Shown here in pieces: positions 45,684 through 55,025 of a stretch of DNA of 64,000 bases. The stretch's first letter is position 1. Every line of letters starts with the position of its first letter. Position numbers and translations under genes: made by a program. This DNA comes from Hymenobacter plasmatis (GTDB lineage Bacteria > Bacteroidota > Bacteroidia > Cytophagales > Hymenobacteraceae). The stretch lies in the NCBI RefSeq assembly GCF_020711255.1, contig NZ_JAJFAW010000004.1, positions 62,001 through 126,000 of the forward strand, in the 5' to 3' direction. Below the pieces are notes generated by a model. That model worked only from the letters and a program-made list of their open reading frames with translations, did not search any database and was not told where the DNA came from.

Positions 45684-47471
45684 ATGCCTCACCACGCCGT
45701 CCACAGATTGTTGCGTCCGCTGCTCGTTTGGCGAGCGCGCCACATCAGCGAGCGGATGTACATGCTCATTCTTAGCATATTGGTGGGCGCGGCGGCGGGC
45801 CTGGCCGCGGTGCTGCTTAAAGTCTGTATTCGGGCGCAGGTGCAGCTGCTGCAGGGCGATATCTCCGAGCCCTACCGGGTATTTGCCTCCTCGGTTTATC
45901 CTATCATCGGCATTTCGCTTACGGTGCTGGTTACCAAGTATTTTCTGGGAGGTCAGTTGGGCCGGGGCATTGGGCCAATTATCTACAGCACGGCCCGCGA
46001 AAACAGCATAGTACCGCGTTCCAAGCTGTATTCGCAGCTCATCACGGCCTTTCTCACGGTCAGTTTCGGCGGCTCGGCCGGTACCGAGGCCCCGATTTCG
46101 GTGACGGGGGCGGCCCTGGGTTCCAACATCGGGAGGGTGCTGCACGTGGACCGGCGGCGGCGGCGCCTGCTCACGGGGTGCGGCGCGGCGGCGGGCGTGG
46201 CGGCCATCTTCAACTCGCCCATCGCGGGGGTGCTGTTCGCGGTCGAAACCATATTGCTGGAGCTGCCGGCTCAATATTTTATTCCCCTGCTCATCTCCTC
46301 GGCTACGGCCACGGTGGTGTCCAAGGCGCTGTATGCGGGCCAGCCGTTCGTGCTCATCACCACCAGCTGGCCCGTCGATGCCGTGCCGTTTTACGTGCTA
46401 TTGGGCTTGTTTACGGCGTTTTTCTCCGTTTATATGATTCGGACCTACCACTGGTTCGAACGTTTTTTTGACCGGTGGCCGGGGCTGAACTGGCGCAAGG
46501 TGCTGCTCGGCGGCACCATGCTCGGCGGGCTGATTTTCTTTTTCCCCACCCTATACGGCGAGGGTTACAACACGGTAGAGCTACTGCTGCGTGGCCACCC
46601 CGAGCACATTACCGACGGCAGTATTTTTTCAGTTTATCAGGACAATAACCCCTGGCTGCTGCTGGTACTGGTGTTGTTTAGCATGCTGCTGAAAGTGGTG
46701 GCTACCAGCATCACGGTGGGCAGCGGCGGCAATGGTGGCATGTTCGGTTCCTCGCTGTTTGCGGGAGCCATGGCGGGGTTTTTCTTTGCCCGTCTCATCA
46801 ACTTAAGTGGGCTAACGCACGTGCCCGAAGTGCATTTTGTGGTGCTGGGTATGGCGGGCACTCTGGCGGGCGTCATTCATGCGCCGCTCACGGCTATCTT
46901 CCTCATTGCTGAGATTACGGGCGGCTACGCCCTGTTTGTCCCCCTGATGGTGGTCAGCAGCTCGTCGTACCTCATTACCAAATACTTCGAGCCGTATTCC
47001 GTGTATACTCGCAAGCTCACGGCCCGCGGCGTGGACGTGTACGCCAACCGCGACCGCGGCCTGCTGGCTCAACTCGACCCGCGCAAGCTGCTCGAAACCG
47101 ATTTTATCCCGGTGCGGCCCAACACCACACTCGGCGAGCTGGTGGACATCTTCCGGCATTCCTCGCGTGACCTATTTCCAGTGGTGGCTTCCGGCGGCCG
47201 GCTCCTTGGCGTCATCAGCCTCGATGCCGTGCGCAACGCCCTCTTTGACGACGCGCACTACCAAACCACCAAAGTGAGCGAGCTGATGAAGCCCGCCCCC
47301 GCCGTGGTGGGCCCCAACGACGATTTGGAACATACACTGGCTCTGCTCGACCGCCACGGCGCCTGGGCACTGCCCGTGTGCGAAGAAGACGGCCGCTACC
47401 TCGGCTTCATCCTCAAGTCGGCCATCCTGGCCCGGTATCGCCGGCAGCTCATTCTGGAAAGCGAAGCGTAG
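45684..47471 (+). CDS. ClC-family chloride channel/antiporter with CBS domains
   Basis: 595 residues. Ten or more membrane helices span ~25-435, and two CBS domains fill ~445-590 ('FIPVRPNTTLGELVDIFRHS', 'MKPAPAVVGPNDDLEHTL'). The gating glutamate is Glu135 in 'GGSAGTEAPISV', the GREGP-equivalent, and 'GSGGNGGMFGSS' matches the other filter loop. It moves Cl- (probably with H+), with nucleotide regulation through the CBS pair. The ATG at 45684 gives the N-terminus. Confidence 0.92.
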   Translation: MPHHAVHRLLRPLLVWRARHISERMYMLILSILVGAAAGLAAVLLKVCIRAQVQLLQGDISEPYRVFASSVYPIIGISLTVLVTKYFLGGQLGRGIGPIIYSTARENSIVPRSKLYSQLITAFLTVSFGGSAGTEAPISVTGAALGSNIGRVLHVDRRRRRLLTGCGAAAGVAAIFNSPIAGVLFAVETILLELPAQYFIPLLISSATATVVSKALYAGQPFVLITTSWPVDAVPFYVLLGLFTAFFSVYMIRTYHWFERFFDRWPGLNWRKVLLGGTMLGGLIFFFPTLYGEGYNTVELLLRGHPEHITDGSIFSVYQDNNPWLLLVLVLFSMLLKVVATSITVGSGGNGGMFGSSLFAGAMAGFFFARLINLSGLTHVPEVHFVVLGMAGTLAGVIHAPLTAIFLIAEITGGYALFVPLMVVSSSSYLITKYFEPYSVYTRKLTARGVDVYANRDRGLLAQLDPRKLLETDFIPVRPNTTLGELVDIFRHSSRDLFPVVASGGRLLGVISLDAVRNALFDDAHYQTTKVSELMKPAPAVVGPNDDLEHTLALLDRHGAWALPVCEEDGRYLGFILKSAILARYRRQLILESEA

Positions 47472-47488
47472 CGTTACGATGCGCTTAT

Positions 47489-47605
47489 TGAAGAATTACG
47501 AATGAGGAATGAGGAATTAAAAGCGGGCAATAACGAAGACTCTGAGGAGCAGCAAGAAGAACTACGGACGGTAAATTCTTCATTCGTAATTCCTCATTCT
47601 TCATT
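47489..47605. repeat. AT-rich inverted repeat (family C), overlapping a coding start
   Basis: GAAGAATTACGAATGAGGAA then TGAGGAATTA faces AAATTCTTCATTCGTAATTC then CTCATTCTTCATT. It contains the ATG of the next gene. Confidence 0.75.
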
Positions 47606-48851
47606 AAGCGCAGCGACGTTCGTAGCCATTATCGGTGGCGGGCCAGCTGGGCTGATGGCAGCTCAACGGCTGGCCGAAGCCGGGCACAAGGTGCATCTAT
47701 TCGAAGCGCAAGCCACGGTGGGGCGCAAGTTCCTGGTGGCCGGGCATGGCGGCTTCAACCTGAGCAATAATGAAGAGTTGAGCCGTTTTGCCGGGCGGTA
47801 TGGCGTAGAAGAGGCCCGATTTGTTGCCCTACTCAGCCACTTTTCACCGACTGCGCTCAGGGCTTGGGCCGCTGATTTGGGCATCGAAACCTTCGTGGGA
47901 ACCAGTGGGCGCATTTTCCCGGTGGCCGCGCACAAGCCCGCCGATTTGCTGCGCGCCTGGCTGAACCGGCTGCGCGAACTGGGCGTAGAAATTCATTTCC
48001 GGCACCGCTGGCTGGGGTTTGCGGGAGATAATGGCCTGCGCCTGCGCGACGAAAGCGCCGGCCTGGAAGCGGCCCGGGAGTTTATCATTGAGCCCACTGC
48101 TACCGTACTGGCCCTGGGCGGAGCAAGTTGGGCTAAAACCGGATCGGATGGTACCTGGGTGCCGCTGCTACAGGAACTGGGCGTGCCCGTCGTGCCATTT
48201 GCGCCGGCCAACTGCGGCGCGGAAGTGACGTGGTCGCCGTTTTTTAAACAGAAAACCGGCCGCGCCCCACTCAAAAATATTGCCTTGCGCGTGAACGACG
48301 GGCCCGAGGTGCGGGGCGAAATCATGCTGACCGAATACGGTGCGGAAGGCACGCCCGTGTACGCCCTCACGCCCCAGCTGCGGGCCGCGCTAGCCAGCGG
48401 GGGCCTGGCAGTGTTGCATCTCAACCTGAAGCCCGACCTGACTCCTGCCGCCCTTATGGCCAAGCTGCAGCAGCGTCGCCCGGGCTCCTCCCTGCCTGAT
48501 TTTTTACGCAAAACCTTGCACCTGGGCCCGCCCGTGCCCACGCTGCTGCGCGAAGCCCAGCCCGACGTAGCGACTCTGGGCGCGGAGGCCATGGCGGAGC
48601 TCCTGGCGGCCGTGCCACTGCCCGTAGCTGGCCTGCGTCCGCTGGATGAAGCCATATCTACAGCTGGTGGCATTGAGTTCTCGGCCTTGGATGAGCACCT
48701 GATGCTGCGGCAGCGGCCGGGAACTTATGTGGCCGGAGAAATGCTGGATTGGGAAGCGCCTACGGGCGGGTATTTATTACAAGGGTGCTTTAGCACAGGA
48801 GCCTGGGTGGCTCAGGCCATTGTGGCTCAACTTGCAGCCCAACCAAGCTAG
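47502..48851 (+). CDS. BaiN/YhiN-type NAD(P)/FAD-dependent flavoprotein
   Basis: 449 residues. 'VAIIGGGPAGLMAAQRLAEA' is the FAD-binding fold and 'GGFNLSN' and 'DEAISTAGGIEF' are family signatures. 'GGYLLQGCFSTGAWVAQAI' closes the FAD site. Substrates of most members are unknown. The first ~36 residues are encoded by a family C repeat, with no later GTG/TTG/ATG before the FAD fold, so translation must start in the repeat. It meets the next gene head-on, stop codons sharing CTAG. Confidence 0.87.
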   Translation: MRNEELKAGNNEDSEEQQEELRTVNSSFVIPHSSLSAATFVAIIGGGPAGLMAAQRLAEAGHKVHLFEAQATVGRKFLVAGHGGFNLSNNEELSRFAGRYGVEEARFVALLSHFSPTALRAWAADLGIETFVGTSGRIFPVAAHKPADLLRAWLNRLRELGVEIHFRHRWLGFAGDNGLRLRDESAGLEAAREFIIEPTATVLALGGASWAKTGSDGTWVPLLQELGVPVVPFAPANCGAEVTWSPFFKQKTGRAPLKNIALRVNDGPEVRGEIMLTEYGAEGTPVYALTPQLRAALASGGLAVLHLNLKPDLTPAALMAKLQQRRPGSSLPDFLRKTLHLGPPVPTLLREAQPDVATLGAEAMAELLAAVPLPVAGLRPLDEAISTAGGIEFSALDEHLMLRQRPGTYVAGEMLDWEAPTGGYLLQGCFSTGAWVAQAIVAQLAAQPS

Positions 48852-49111
48852 CGTTGGCTCCTGATGGCGTTGGCCTTCTCTTCCGCGTCGCGCAGAATTT
48901 GCTTGGCCTCGGCCAGGAGCCGGCGGCCGGGGTCCAGTTCGTCGCGCGCTATCAGGGCGAAGAGCAGGAAGAACGAGGCTATCGGCAGCACCCAGCCCAA
49001 CACAAACCACAGCCAGAAAGACCGACCCCGGCTATGGGCACAATACCCCGTGAGAATCGGGATAAAAGAAATGGCAACCGCCACCACAAAAAGCATGTCG
49101 ACGAAGAGCAT
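48848..49111 (-). CDS. Small membrane protein of unknown function
   Basis: 87 residues with two membrane helices ('LFVVAVAISFIPILTGY', 'WLWFVLGWVLPIASFFLLFA') and a charged C-terminal helix ('LLAEAKQILRDAEEKANAI'). It resembles phospholipase_D-nuclease N-terminal-like two-helix proteins in layout only. Its stop codon overlaps that of the convergent flavoprotein gene by three bases. An alternative start is five residues downstream. Confidence 0.6.
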   Translation of the reverse strand: MLFVDMLFVVAVAISFIPILTGYCAHSRGRSFWLWFVLGWVLPIASFFLLFALIARDELDPGRRLLAEAKQILRDAEEKANAIRSQR

Positions 49112-49260
49112 AGGCTTGCGTGGTTAGTGCGGTGAAGTAGAGGCGACTTCGGCGGGCAGCGCCAGTCCGAAGATACGAATTTATGAGCAGTGCATGAAGT
49201 GCTGAAAGAGGAAATTTGTTTACATAAACCACTATGCCGAGCTTTTTTCCGTAGTTCGGC

Positions 49261-50754
49261 ATGAAGTCGGGCCCGCAAGGAGGTCCGGCCGTCCTGTACT
49301 TGCCCATGTGGGAACACCAAAGTCTATTCCGTGTATCGGCCCAACTCTTCGCCGAGGGGGTTTTTAATTTGCTTGACCGCAGCTTGCGGCCCGAAGTATT
49401 TCTGCTGGGCATGGCCTCGGCCAAAGAGGCCGACGACCCCGATATGGTGGTACTGGAGCCGACCTCCATCCGCTACTCCCCCGCCGACTTTAAGCACATA
49501 AAGGCCCAGGCTGCCACCCTCGAGGCCGATGCCGGACCCCGGGACGTGGTGTACCACCTGCACCCCAACGACCACGACCGCATTGAGAAGCAGCACTGGT
49601 ACGAGCTGGTGTGCCGGGCCACCGAGGCCACCATGAATGCCCTCACGGCCACCCGCGAAGAAAACCGGCGCTCGTTCTGCTCGGTGCCCGTGAGCCTGCA
49701 GGGCTACCTGGTAACGGTGGTGCTGCAGCTCTCGGCCGACTGCTACGAGGGCTACTACGCCCTGCCCAAGCATACCGCCGGCCGCCCCTCCAACCTGCCC
49801 CACGCGGCCGTGCTGGAATTTCTGCACGACTGCACCCGCGCCCTGCGCGAAGCCGACACGGCCGACAACGACCAGCCCGTACTCGACCGTGACTACAACG
49901 AGGTGCTGCGCTCGGCGGGCCGGCGCCTGATGCTGCGCGTGGCCCCGGCCGGTACCCACGGCCTCTACGATGCCTGCAATGGCGTGGCCGCCCTGCGCCA
50001 CGAAGGCGACGAAGGCATCGGCACCATGCTCGTGAGCCGGCGCCAGCACCCGGCCATCGTGCCCGTGCTTACCCTGGAAACGCCCGTGCACATGCGCGAC
50101 CACCGCTCCATTCGCAAGCTGCTGGAGCTGAGCGAGGGCCACACGGCCCTGATTTCGGATGCCTCCCACGTCTTCGGCCTGGGCCAACTGGTGCCGGAAA
50201 CGGACAGCCAGTACGAGCCCCTGGTGACGGTGCACTTCACCAACCACTTCAGCTGGGAAATGAGCCACGCGGGCCACGTACTGATGCGCGTGGTGAGCAA
50301 CACGCCGCGCCTGCCCCAGGGCCAGGTAGCCGCCGACAACTTCGCCCGCATCGTGCGCATTGTTTTCCCCAAGCTCAACTCCGACAGCACCGACTACCTC
50401 TGGGACCTGGCCCAGAAAGCCAGCACCCAGCCCACTGGCACCATCCTGGTAATCACCACCGGAGCCGCCCAGGAAGCCCAACGCCTCACCCGCCAGTGCT
50501 TCCGGGTAGTGCCCCGCATCATGACGCCCTCGGTGCTGCGCCTCGTTACCAACATCGACGGGGCCGTACTCATCGAGCCCAGCGGCATGTGCCACGCCAT
50601 CGGCGCCATCCTCGACGGCCTGGCCACCGAAAAAGGCGATTCCTCGCGCGGCTCCCGCTACAATTCGGCCCTGCGCTACGTCAACAGCAGCAAGTACCCC
50701 GCGCTGGCCGTGGTAGTGAGCGAAGACGGCTGGATTGATTTGCTGCCAAGTTGA
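49261..50754 (+). CDS. DisA_N (diadenylate-cyclase-like) domain protein with a sensor-type N-terminus
   Basis: 497 residues. Residues ~370-497 are a DisA_N/DAC domain: 'NIDGAVLIEPSGMCHAIGAI' carries the DGA motif (433-435) and 'SEDGWIDLLP' the C-terminal strand. The second catalytic motif, RHR in DisA, reads 'GSRYNSA' (464-470), so His is Tyr and the second Arg is Asn. The N-terminal ~350 residues are not recognised; they may be one of the predicted DAC-associated sensor domains (DACNV-type) described in comparative genomic work. It could make c-di-AMP or a related nucleotide, or only bind one. It stands alone. Confidence 0.75.
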   Translation: MKSGPQGGPAVLYLPMWEHQSLFRVSAQLFAEGVFNLLDRSLRPEVFLLGMASAKEADDPDMVVLEPTSIRYSPADFKHIKAQAATLEADAGPRDVVYHLHPNDHDRIEKQHWYELVCRATEATMNALTATREENRRSFCSVPVSLQGYLVTVVLQLSADCYEGYYALPKHTAGRPSNLPHAAVLEFLHDCTRALREADTADNDQPVLDRDYNEVLRSAGRRLMLRVAPAGTHGLYDACNGVAALRHEGDEGIGTMLVSRRQHPAIVPVLTLETPVHMRDHRSIRKLLELSEGHTALISDASHVFGLGQLVPETDSQYEPLVTVHFTNHFSWEMSHAGHVLMRVVSNTPRLPQGQVAADNFARIVRIVFPKLNSDSTDYLWDLAQKASTQPTGTILVITTGAAQEAQRLTRQCFRVVPRIMTPSVLRLVTNIDGAVLIEPSGMCHAIGAILDGLATEKGDSSRGSRYNSALRYVNSSKYPALAVVVSEDGWIDLLPS

Positions 50755-50773
50755 GTAAGCGCATCAGTTTGAA

Positions 50774-50936
50774 CCTGTCATTGCGAGGAGGCACGACGAA
50801 GCAATCCGTCCTGTAAAAGCCAGACACTTTCTACAGTAAAAAGCCCGGGGTCTGCGCAGAACCCGGGCTTTTTACATCTTAGGACTGGTCCCTGAGAACA
50901 GGACGGATTGCTTCGCTGCGCTCGCAATGACGGGTT
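50774..50936. repeat. GTCATTGCGAGG...GCAATCCGTC inverted repeat around a terminator (family B)
   Basis: CCTGTCATTGCGAGGAGGCA then CGACGAAGCAATCCGTCCTG faces ACAGGACGGATTGCTTCGCT then GCGCTCGCAATGACGGG. The arms pair over about 35 bp. A perfect hairpin lies in the centre. Confidence 0.8.
50836..50875. terminator. Hairpin terminator nested in a repeat
   Basis: A 14-bp perfect stem (GTAAAAAGCCCGGG and complement) between the DisA_N gene and the convergent aldo/keto reductase gene. Confidence 0.85.
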
Positions 50937-50942
50937 GAATGC

Positions 50943-51935
50943 TTACCCGTTTACCGAGCCCATCATGGCTTCGGGGTAGCGCATGCCGGCTGCGGCTTTG
51001 CCCTTGGGAGCAATTTCATCGAGTTGAGCTAACTCGGCTGCTGATAGGTTAACCTCCAGCGCACCCAGGTTTTCTTCCAGGTACTTCACGCGCTTGGTGC
51101 CCGGAATGGGCACGATGTCTTCGCCTTGGGCGAGCACCCAAGCCAGCGCCAGCTGGCTGGCCGTGCAGTTCTTCTGCTGGGCCAGGTCGTTGATGCGGGC
51201 TACCAGGTCCAGATTTTTCTGGAAGTTCTCGCCCTGAAAACGGGGTGTGTGACGCCGGTAGTCGTCTTCGGCCAGGTCTTCGAAACGCTGAATCTGGCCC
51301 GTCAGGAAGCCGCGGCCCAGCGGGGAATAGGGCACGAAGCCCACGCCCAATTCCCGGATGGTGGGCAGGATTTCATCTTCCGGCTCGCGGCTCCACAGCG
51401 AATACTCCGTTTGCAAAGCAGCAATGGGGTGTACGGCCACAGCCCGCCGCACAGTGGCCGGCGCCGCTTCGCTCAAACCCAGAAAGCGCACTTTGCCGGC
51501 CTTAACCAGGTCGGCCATAGCACCCACGGTTTCTTCAATTGGCGTACTGGGGTCCACGCGGTGCTGGTAATACAGGTCGATATAGTCGGTGCCGAGGCGC
51601 TTCAGACTGGCATCGCAGGCGGCTTTCACGTACTCGGGGCGGCCGTTGATGCCGCGCTTGGTGGGGTCGTTGGGGTCGCGCTGAATCCCGAATTTGGTGG
51701 CCAGCACGATTTCTTTGCGCTTGCCCTGGAAGGCCCGGCCCAGCAGCTCCTCGTTCTTATAGGGGCCGTACATATCGGCCGTGTCGAAGAAGGTAATGCC
51801 CAGTTCCAGGGCGCGGTGCAGGGTACGGGTGCTTTCAGCATCGTCCTGGCCGCTGTAGAAGTCGGACATGCCCATGCAGCCCAAGCCCAGGGCCGAAACA
51901 GTGAGGCCGGAGCGGCCCAATTGGCGAGTTTTCAT
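50943..51935 (-). CDS. Aldo/keto reductase
   Basis: 330 residues with a full NADPH-dependent AKR barrel. The catalytic tetrad is visible as Asp/Tyr in '[17 protein letters not shown]', Lys in 'VLATKFGIQ' and His in 'LYYQHRVDP'. '[18 protein letters not shown]' gives the N-terminus of the AKR13/AKR12-like group. The substrate is unknown. It is convergent with the DisA_N gene across a terminator. Confidence 0.9.
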   Translation of the reverse strand: MKTRQLGRSGLTVSALGLGCMGMSDFYSGQDDAESTRTLHRALELGITFFDTADMYGPYKNEELLGRAFQGKRKEIVLATKFGIQRDPNDPTKRGINGRPEYVKAACDASLKRLGTDYIDLYYQHRVDPSTPIEETVGAMADLVKAGKVRFLGLSEAAPATVRRAVAVHPIAALQTEYSLWSREPEDEILPTIRELGVGFVPYSPLGRGFLTGQIQRFEDLAEDDYRRHTPRFQGENFQKNLDLVARINDLAQQKNCTASQLALAWVLAQGEDIVPIPGTKRVKYLEENLGALEVNLSAAELAQLDEIAPKGKAAAGMRYPEAMMGSVNG

Positions 51936-52086
51936 AAGCGTTTGTTAAGGTGTAAGTGGTGAAGGAATGGCAAGTGTCCTGCCTACTACGCAAGTTGCCC
52001 GAGGTCCTCCAACAGATTTAGCCCAATTTTTGATTTTCCGGCTTTTCCCATCATCCTTATCTCCTTTGCTACCCGCCCGCTGCACG

Positions 52087-52094
52087 TACCTTTG
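52087..52094 (+). promoter_or_regulatory. TAnnTTTG -7 box 4 nt before a lipoprotein start
   Basis: TACCTTTG is followed by GCCC and the GTG at 52099. The in-frame ATG at 51967 lies upstream of this box, which argues against it. Confidence 0.55.
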
Positions 52095-52098
52095 GCCC

Positions 52099-52563
52099 GT
52101 GAAATTCTCTTCCGAAAACGCATTGCGCGCGGCCCTGCTGGCTCTGATGCCACTGCTGGTCGCCTGCCCTTCCCCCAAAAAGCCGATTGCCGAAAATGGC
52201 CCGCCGTCGTCCGCTGCTGCGGCCGAGATGGCCCTCATGGCCCGCCACGATTCCCTCATGGCCCAGGAAGACCAGCTGTTTTCAATGAAAGCCAAGATTA
52301 CGGCAGCTCACTCCCCCGCCGCTGGCCCCTACCTGCGCGGCCTGGCCGCGGCCGATGCCGCCATGATGGACTGGATGCACCAGTACCACGCCCCCGACTC
52401 CACGGTGGCCCCCGCCGCGCGGCTGGCTTATTTCCGGCAGCAGCAGCAGGTGCTGGCCACGGTCAGCCAGAAATTTCGGGCAACGATAGACTCGGCTACG
52501 ATGTTCATCAATAAGCTGCCCACTGCAGCCGCCCCGGCAAAGTCTGCCGCTTCTTCTAAATAA
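52099..52563 (+). CDS. Putative lipoprotein of the lipoprotein-SCO-cytochrome c cluster
   Basis: 154 residues with a short signal and lipobox 'LLVAC' (Cys23). The mature part is a helical bundle rich in Met and His ('MALMARHDSLMAQEDQLFSM', 'MMDWMHQYH'), suggesting metal binding. It resembles small helical lipoproteins that often precede SCO genes in Bacteroidota; no function is established. The GTG start is supported by a promoter box just upstream. sco follows after 3 nt. Confidence 0.7.
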   Translation: MKFSSENALRAALLALMPLLVACPSPKKPIAENGPPSSAAAAEMALMARHDSLMAQEDQLFSMKAKITAAHSPAAGPYLRGLAAADAAMMDWMHQYHAPDSTVAPAARLAYFRQQQQVLATVSQKFRATIDSATMFINKLPTAAAPAKSAASSK

Positions 52564-52566
52564 CTC

Positions 52567-53268
52567 ATGCTCAAACGCTTTTTCCTGCTGCCAGCCTTGG
52601 CCGCCTCGCTTTTCACGGGCTGCACCGGTCCCGAAACCAACACGGTAGCTCAACTGCCCATCCTGGGCGAGCGCGAGGTGAAGCCCCGCGCGGACGGCGG
52701 CCCCGCCGATACAATTTTTGCCACGGTGCCTGCCTTCCGGCTCACCGACCAGGCCGGCCAGGTCATCACCAATAAGACCTTCGCGGGCCGGGCCTACATC
52801 GCCGATTTCTTCTTTGCGACGTGCCCCGGCATTTGCCCCAAGATGCAGGGCGAGCTGCTAAAAGTGTATAGCAAATACGCCAAGGACCCGCGCGTGGTCT
52901 TCCTCTCGCACACCATCGACCCGGCCCATGATACCCTTCCCGTGCTGCGCGACTACGCTCAGCGGCTAGGCATTACCGACGCCAGCCGCTGGCACTTTGC
53001 CACCACCGGCGCCCACGGTGAGCCCACGGCCAAAGACACCGTGTTTCAGCTGGCCCGAGCTTATTTCACCGCTGCCCAACCCGACAAGGAAGCTCCCGGC
53101 GGGTTCGCCCACAACGGCACGTTCGCACTGGTCGATGACCTGGGCCACATCCGCGGCCTCTACGACAGCCTGAACCCCAAAGAAGTGGACCGCCTGCTGG
53201 CCGAGCTACCCACGCTGCTGGCCGAGATTGACGCCCGCAAAGCCAAGCCGGTAGCCAGCATTCAATAG
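52567..53268 (+). CDS. SCO1/SenC-family copper chaperone lipoprotein
   Basis: 233 residues with a lipobox ending at Cys19 ('LFTGC'). The copper site is intact: 'CPGIC' (CxxxC) and the later histidine in 'FAHNGTFALVD'. 'SHTIDPAHDTLPVLRDYA' is family-typical. SCO proteins deliver copper to cytochrome oxidase or act as thiol reductants. It lies 3 nt after the lipoprotein gene and 44 nt before the cytochrome c gene, in one operon. Confidence 0.92.
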   Translation: MLKRFFLLPALAASLFTGCTGPETNTVAQLPILGEREVKPRADGGPADTIFATVPAFRLTDQAGQVITNKTFAGRAYIADFFFATCPGICPKMQGELLKVYSKYAKDPRVVFLSHTIDPAHDTLPVLRDYAQRLGITDASRWHFATTGAHGEPTAKDTVFQLARAYFTAAQPDKEAPGGFAHNGTFALVDDLGHIRGLYDSLNPKEVDRLLAELPTLLAEIDARKAKPVASIQ

Positions 53269-53312
53269 TCCATCTACAAACCATAGCTCTTATTAATCAG
53301 CTGATTCACGGC

Positions 53313-53738
53313 ATGTCAGAATACTTTCGTCCGACCACTGACTACCGGCTACTGATTGCGTTCCTACTTATTTCGCTAATGCTCCCAGGCTGCTTTAGCA
53401 ATAACCGCCACCAAGGGGAGCGGCTGTATGCGCAGCACTGCGCCAGTTGCCACGGCGACCAGGGCCAGGGGCTGGCGCGCCTAGTGCCGCCGCTGGCGGG
53501 CTCGGATTACCTGGTGGACCACCGCGCCGAGCTGCCCTGCCTGCTACGCCAGGGCCAGAAGGAAGTCATCGTGGTAAACGGCGTGGGCTACCACAACGTG
53601 ATGCCCGGCAACAAGGCCTTGAGCCCCGCCCAGCTCACCAACCTGCTGAATTACATCGAGAGCCACTGGGGCAACGAGGCCGCTCCGCGCACCATCCGCG
53701 ACGTGCAGCAGCAGCTCGACAGCTGCCGCGTGCCCTAG
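53313..53738 (+). CDS. Cytochrome c lipoprotein
   Basis: 141 residues with a lipobox 'LMLPGC' (Cys27) and one heme site 'CASCH' (43-47). A likely axial Met lies in 'NVMPGNKALS'. It is a class I cytochrome c, probably anchored in the membrane and carrying electrons to an oxidase or reductase. Its link with SCO suggests a copper-dependent terminal enzyme, but none is encoded nearby. Confidence 0.9.
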   Translation: MSEYFRPTTDYRLLIAFLLISLMLPGCFSNNRHQGERLYAQHCASCHGDQGQGLARLVPPLAGSDYLVDHRAELPCLLRQGQKEVIVVNGVGYHNVMPGNKALSPAQLTNLLNYIESHWGNEAAPRTIRDVQQQLDSCRVP

Positions 53739-53925
53739 CCCAGCTCCGGCCCGGAGAATGCAGCTAGTGGCAGTGGTGGCTGAGTAGCAGGCCATACCGC
53801 AGAAATGGCTCAGCTTAAGGCCCTGATTTGGCCATTTAACCTCTGCAATTGCCCTTTTTCACCCCATCGCAACGCGGTTTTCGCCGTAGATTGCACTTTC
53901 AACTCACTCGCTTCGCTTTTCTATT

Positions 53926-54858
53926 ATGGGTCTGCTCGACTTTCTGAAGAATAAACCCGCCGAGGACAAACCGGCCACTCCCGCTCCGGCTGCTCCCGGC
54001 ACCCCACCCGCCGCCAACGAAAAGCCTGCCGGCGGCCCCCGCTACCAGGGCGCCAAGTTTACGGCTCCTCCCGCGCCCGCCGAGCCGGTCTTCAACATTC
54101 CGGAGCCCGAGCCTTTCCCTTTCGAGCCCGAGAACGTGCTGGAGCAGCTCCTGCTGCTGGCCGCTACCGATGAAAACGCCCGCCCGGCCTTCTACCAGGC
54201 CTTGTTGCAGGAAGAAATCCTGATGATTTTGGCCCCGATGGAAGGCATTGCCGAAGGGGAAGTGGTGCTGGCCGAAGGCCAGGAAATCCAGCTCCAGATT
54301 CTGTCTGATGGGAAACTGCCCATCTTCTCCTCGGTGCCCCGCCTCACCGATGGCGGCGTCGACAACGGCCCCGTGAGCTATGTGCGCCTGCCCGGCCACG
54401 CGTTTTTCAACATGGTGCAGGGCCAGGACTGCGTGCTGAACCCCTTCTCGCCCGCTGGCAAGCTGCTGCCCAAAGACGAACTGGCGGCGCTGCTGGCCGG
54501 TCAGCTCACCGGCCCCCTCTCGCCCGCGGGTGGCGATGCGCAGGTGCTGCTCAGCCAGCCCGCCGAGTATCCTACGGCTGTGGCCGAGGCCATCAAGACC
54601 TGGGCCGCAACCCAGCCCAACATCGAAGCCGCGTACCTGGCCCAGATGCAGCTGGCCGACAACCCCGATGTGCCGCGCCTGCTGCTGGCCTTCGTGAGCA
54701 ACACCCCCGACCCCAGCTTCATGCAGGAGCTCGGCCCGGTGCTGCAAGGCCAAACCGATGCCTATCAGTTTGTGGACCTGATGCTACTCGACGTGAGCTC
54801 CGACGAGGGCGTAAACCCCTACTTCCGCCAGGTTGAGCCGTTTTATAAAGCTGGCTAA
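53926..54858 (+). CDS. SseB-family protein
   Basis: 310 residues. A proline/alanine-rich N-terminal ~65 residues precede an SseB domain ('LEQLLLLAATDENARPAFYQ', 'SSVPRLTDGG', 'VRLPGHAFFNMVQGQDCVLN') and a C-terminal SseB-like domain ('QVLLSQPAEYPTAVAEAIK'). E. coli SseB is linked to serine sensitivity; the biochemical role is unknown. A repeat follows the gene. Confidence 0.8.
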   Translation: MGLLDFLKNKPAEDKPATPAPAAPGTPPAANEKPAGGPRYQGAKFTAPPAPAEPVFNIPEPEPFPFEPENVLEQLLLLAATDENARPAFYQALLQEEILMILAPMEGIAEGEVVLAEGQEIQLQILSDGKLPIFSSVPRLTDGGVDNGPVSYVRLPGHAFFNMVQGQDCVLNPFSPAGKLLPKDELAALLAGQLTGPLSPAGGDAQVLLSQPAEYPTAVAEAIKTWAATQPNIEAAYLAQMQLADNPDVPRLLLAFVSNTPDPSFMQELGPVLQGQTDAYQFVDLMLLDVSSDEGVNPYFRQVEPFYKAG

Positions 54859-54888
54859 CGGTTGGCCTGAGTCAGCTGTTGTTTCAGG

Positions 54889-54983
54889 AACGTCATGCTG
54901 AGCGAAGTCGAAGCATCTCGCGTGGGGTAGTAATCCATTTACTATGACACGCGAGATGCTTCGACTTCGCTCAGCATGACGTT
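54889..54983. repeat. Family A repeat with 35-bp perfect arms
   Basis: Outer AACGTCATGCTGAGCGAAGT, then CGAAGCATCTCGCGT, mirrored exactly on the right around a 25-nt centre. It lies between the SseB-family and M28 genes and is the most perfect copy in the window. Confidence 0.9.
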
Positions 54984-55025
54984 CTTTTTTCTTTGTTATT
55001 CTGCTCCCCGTCATACCTTCCATCC

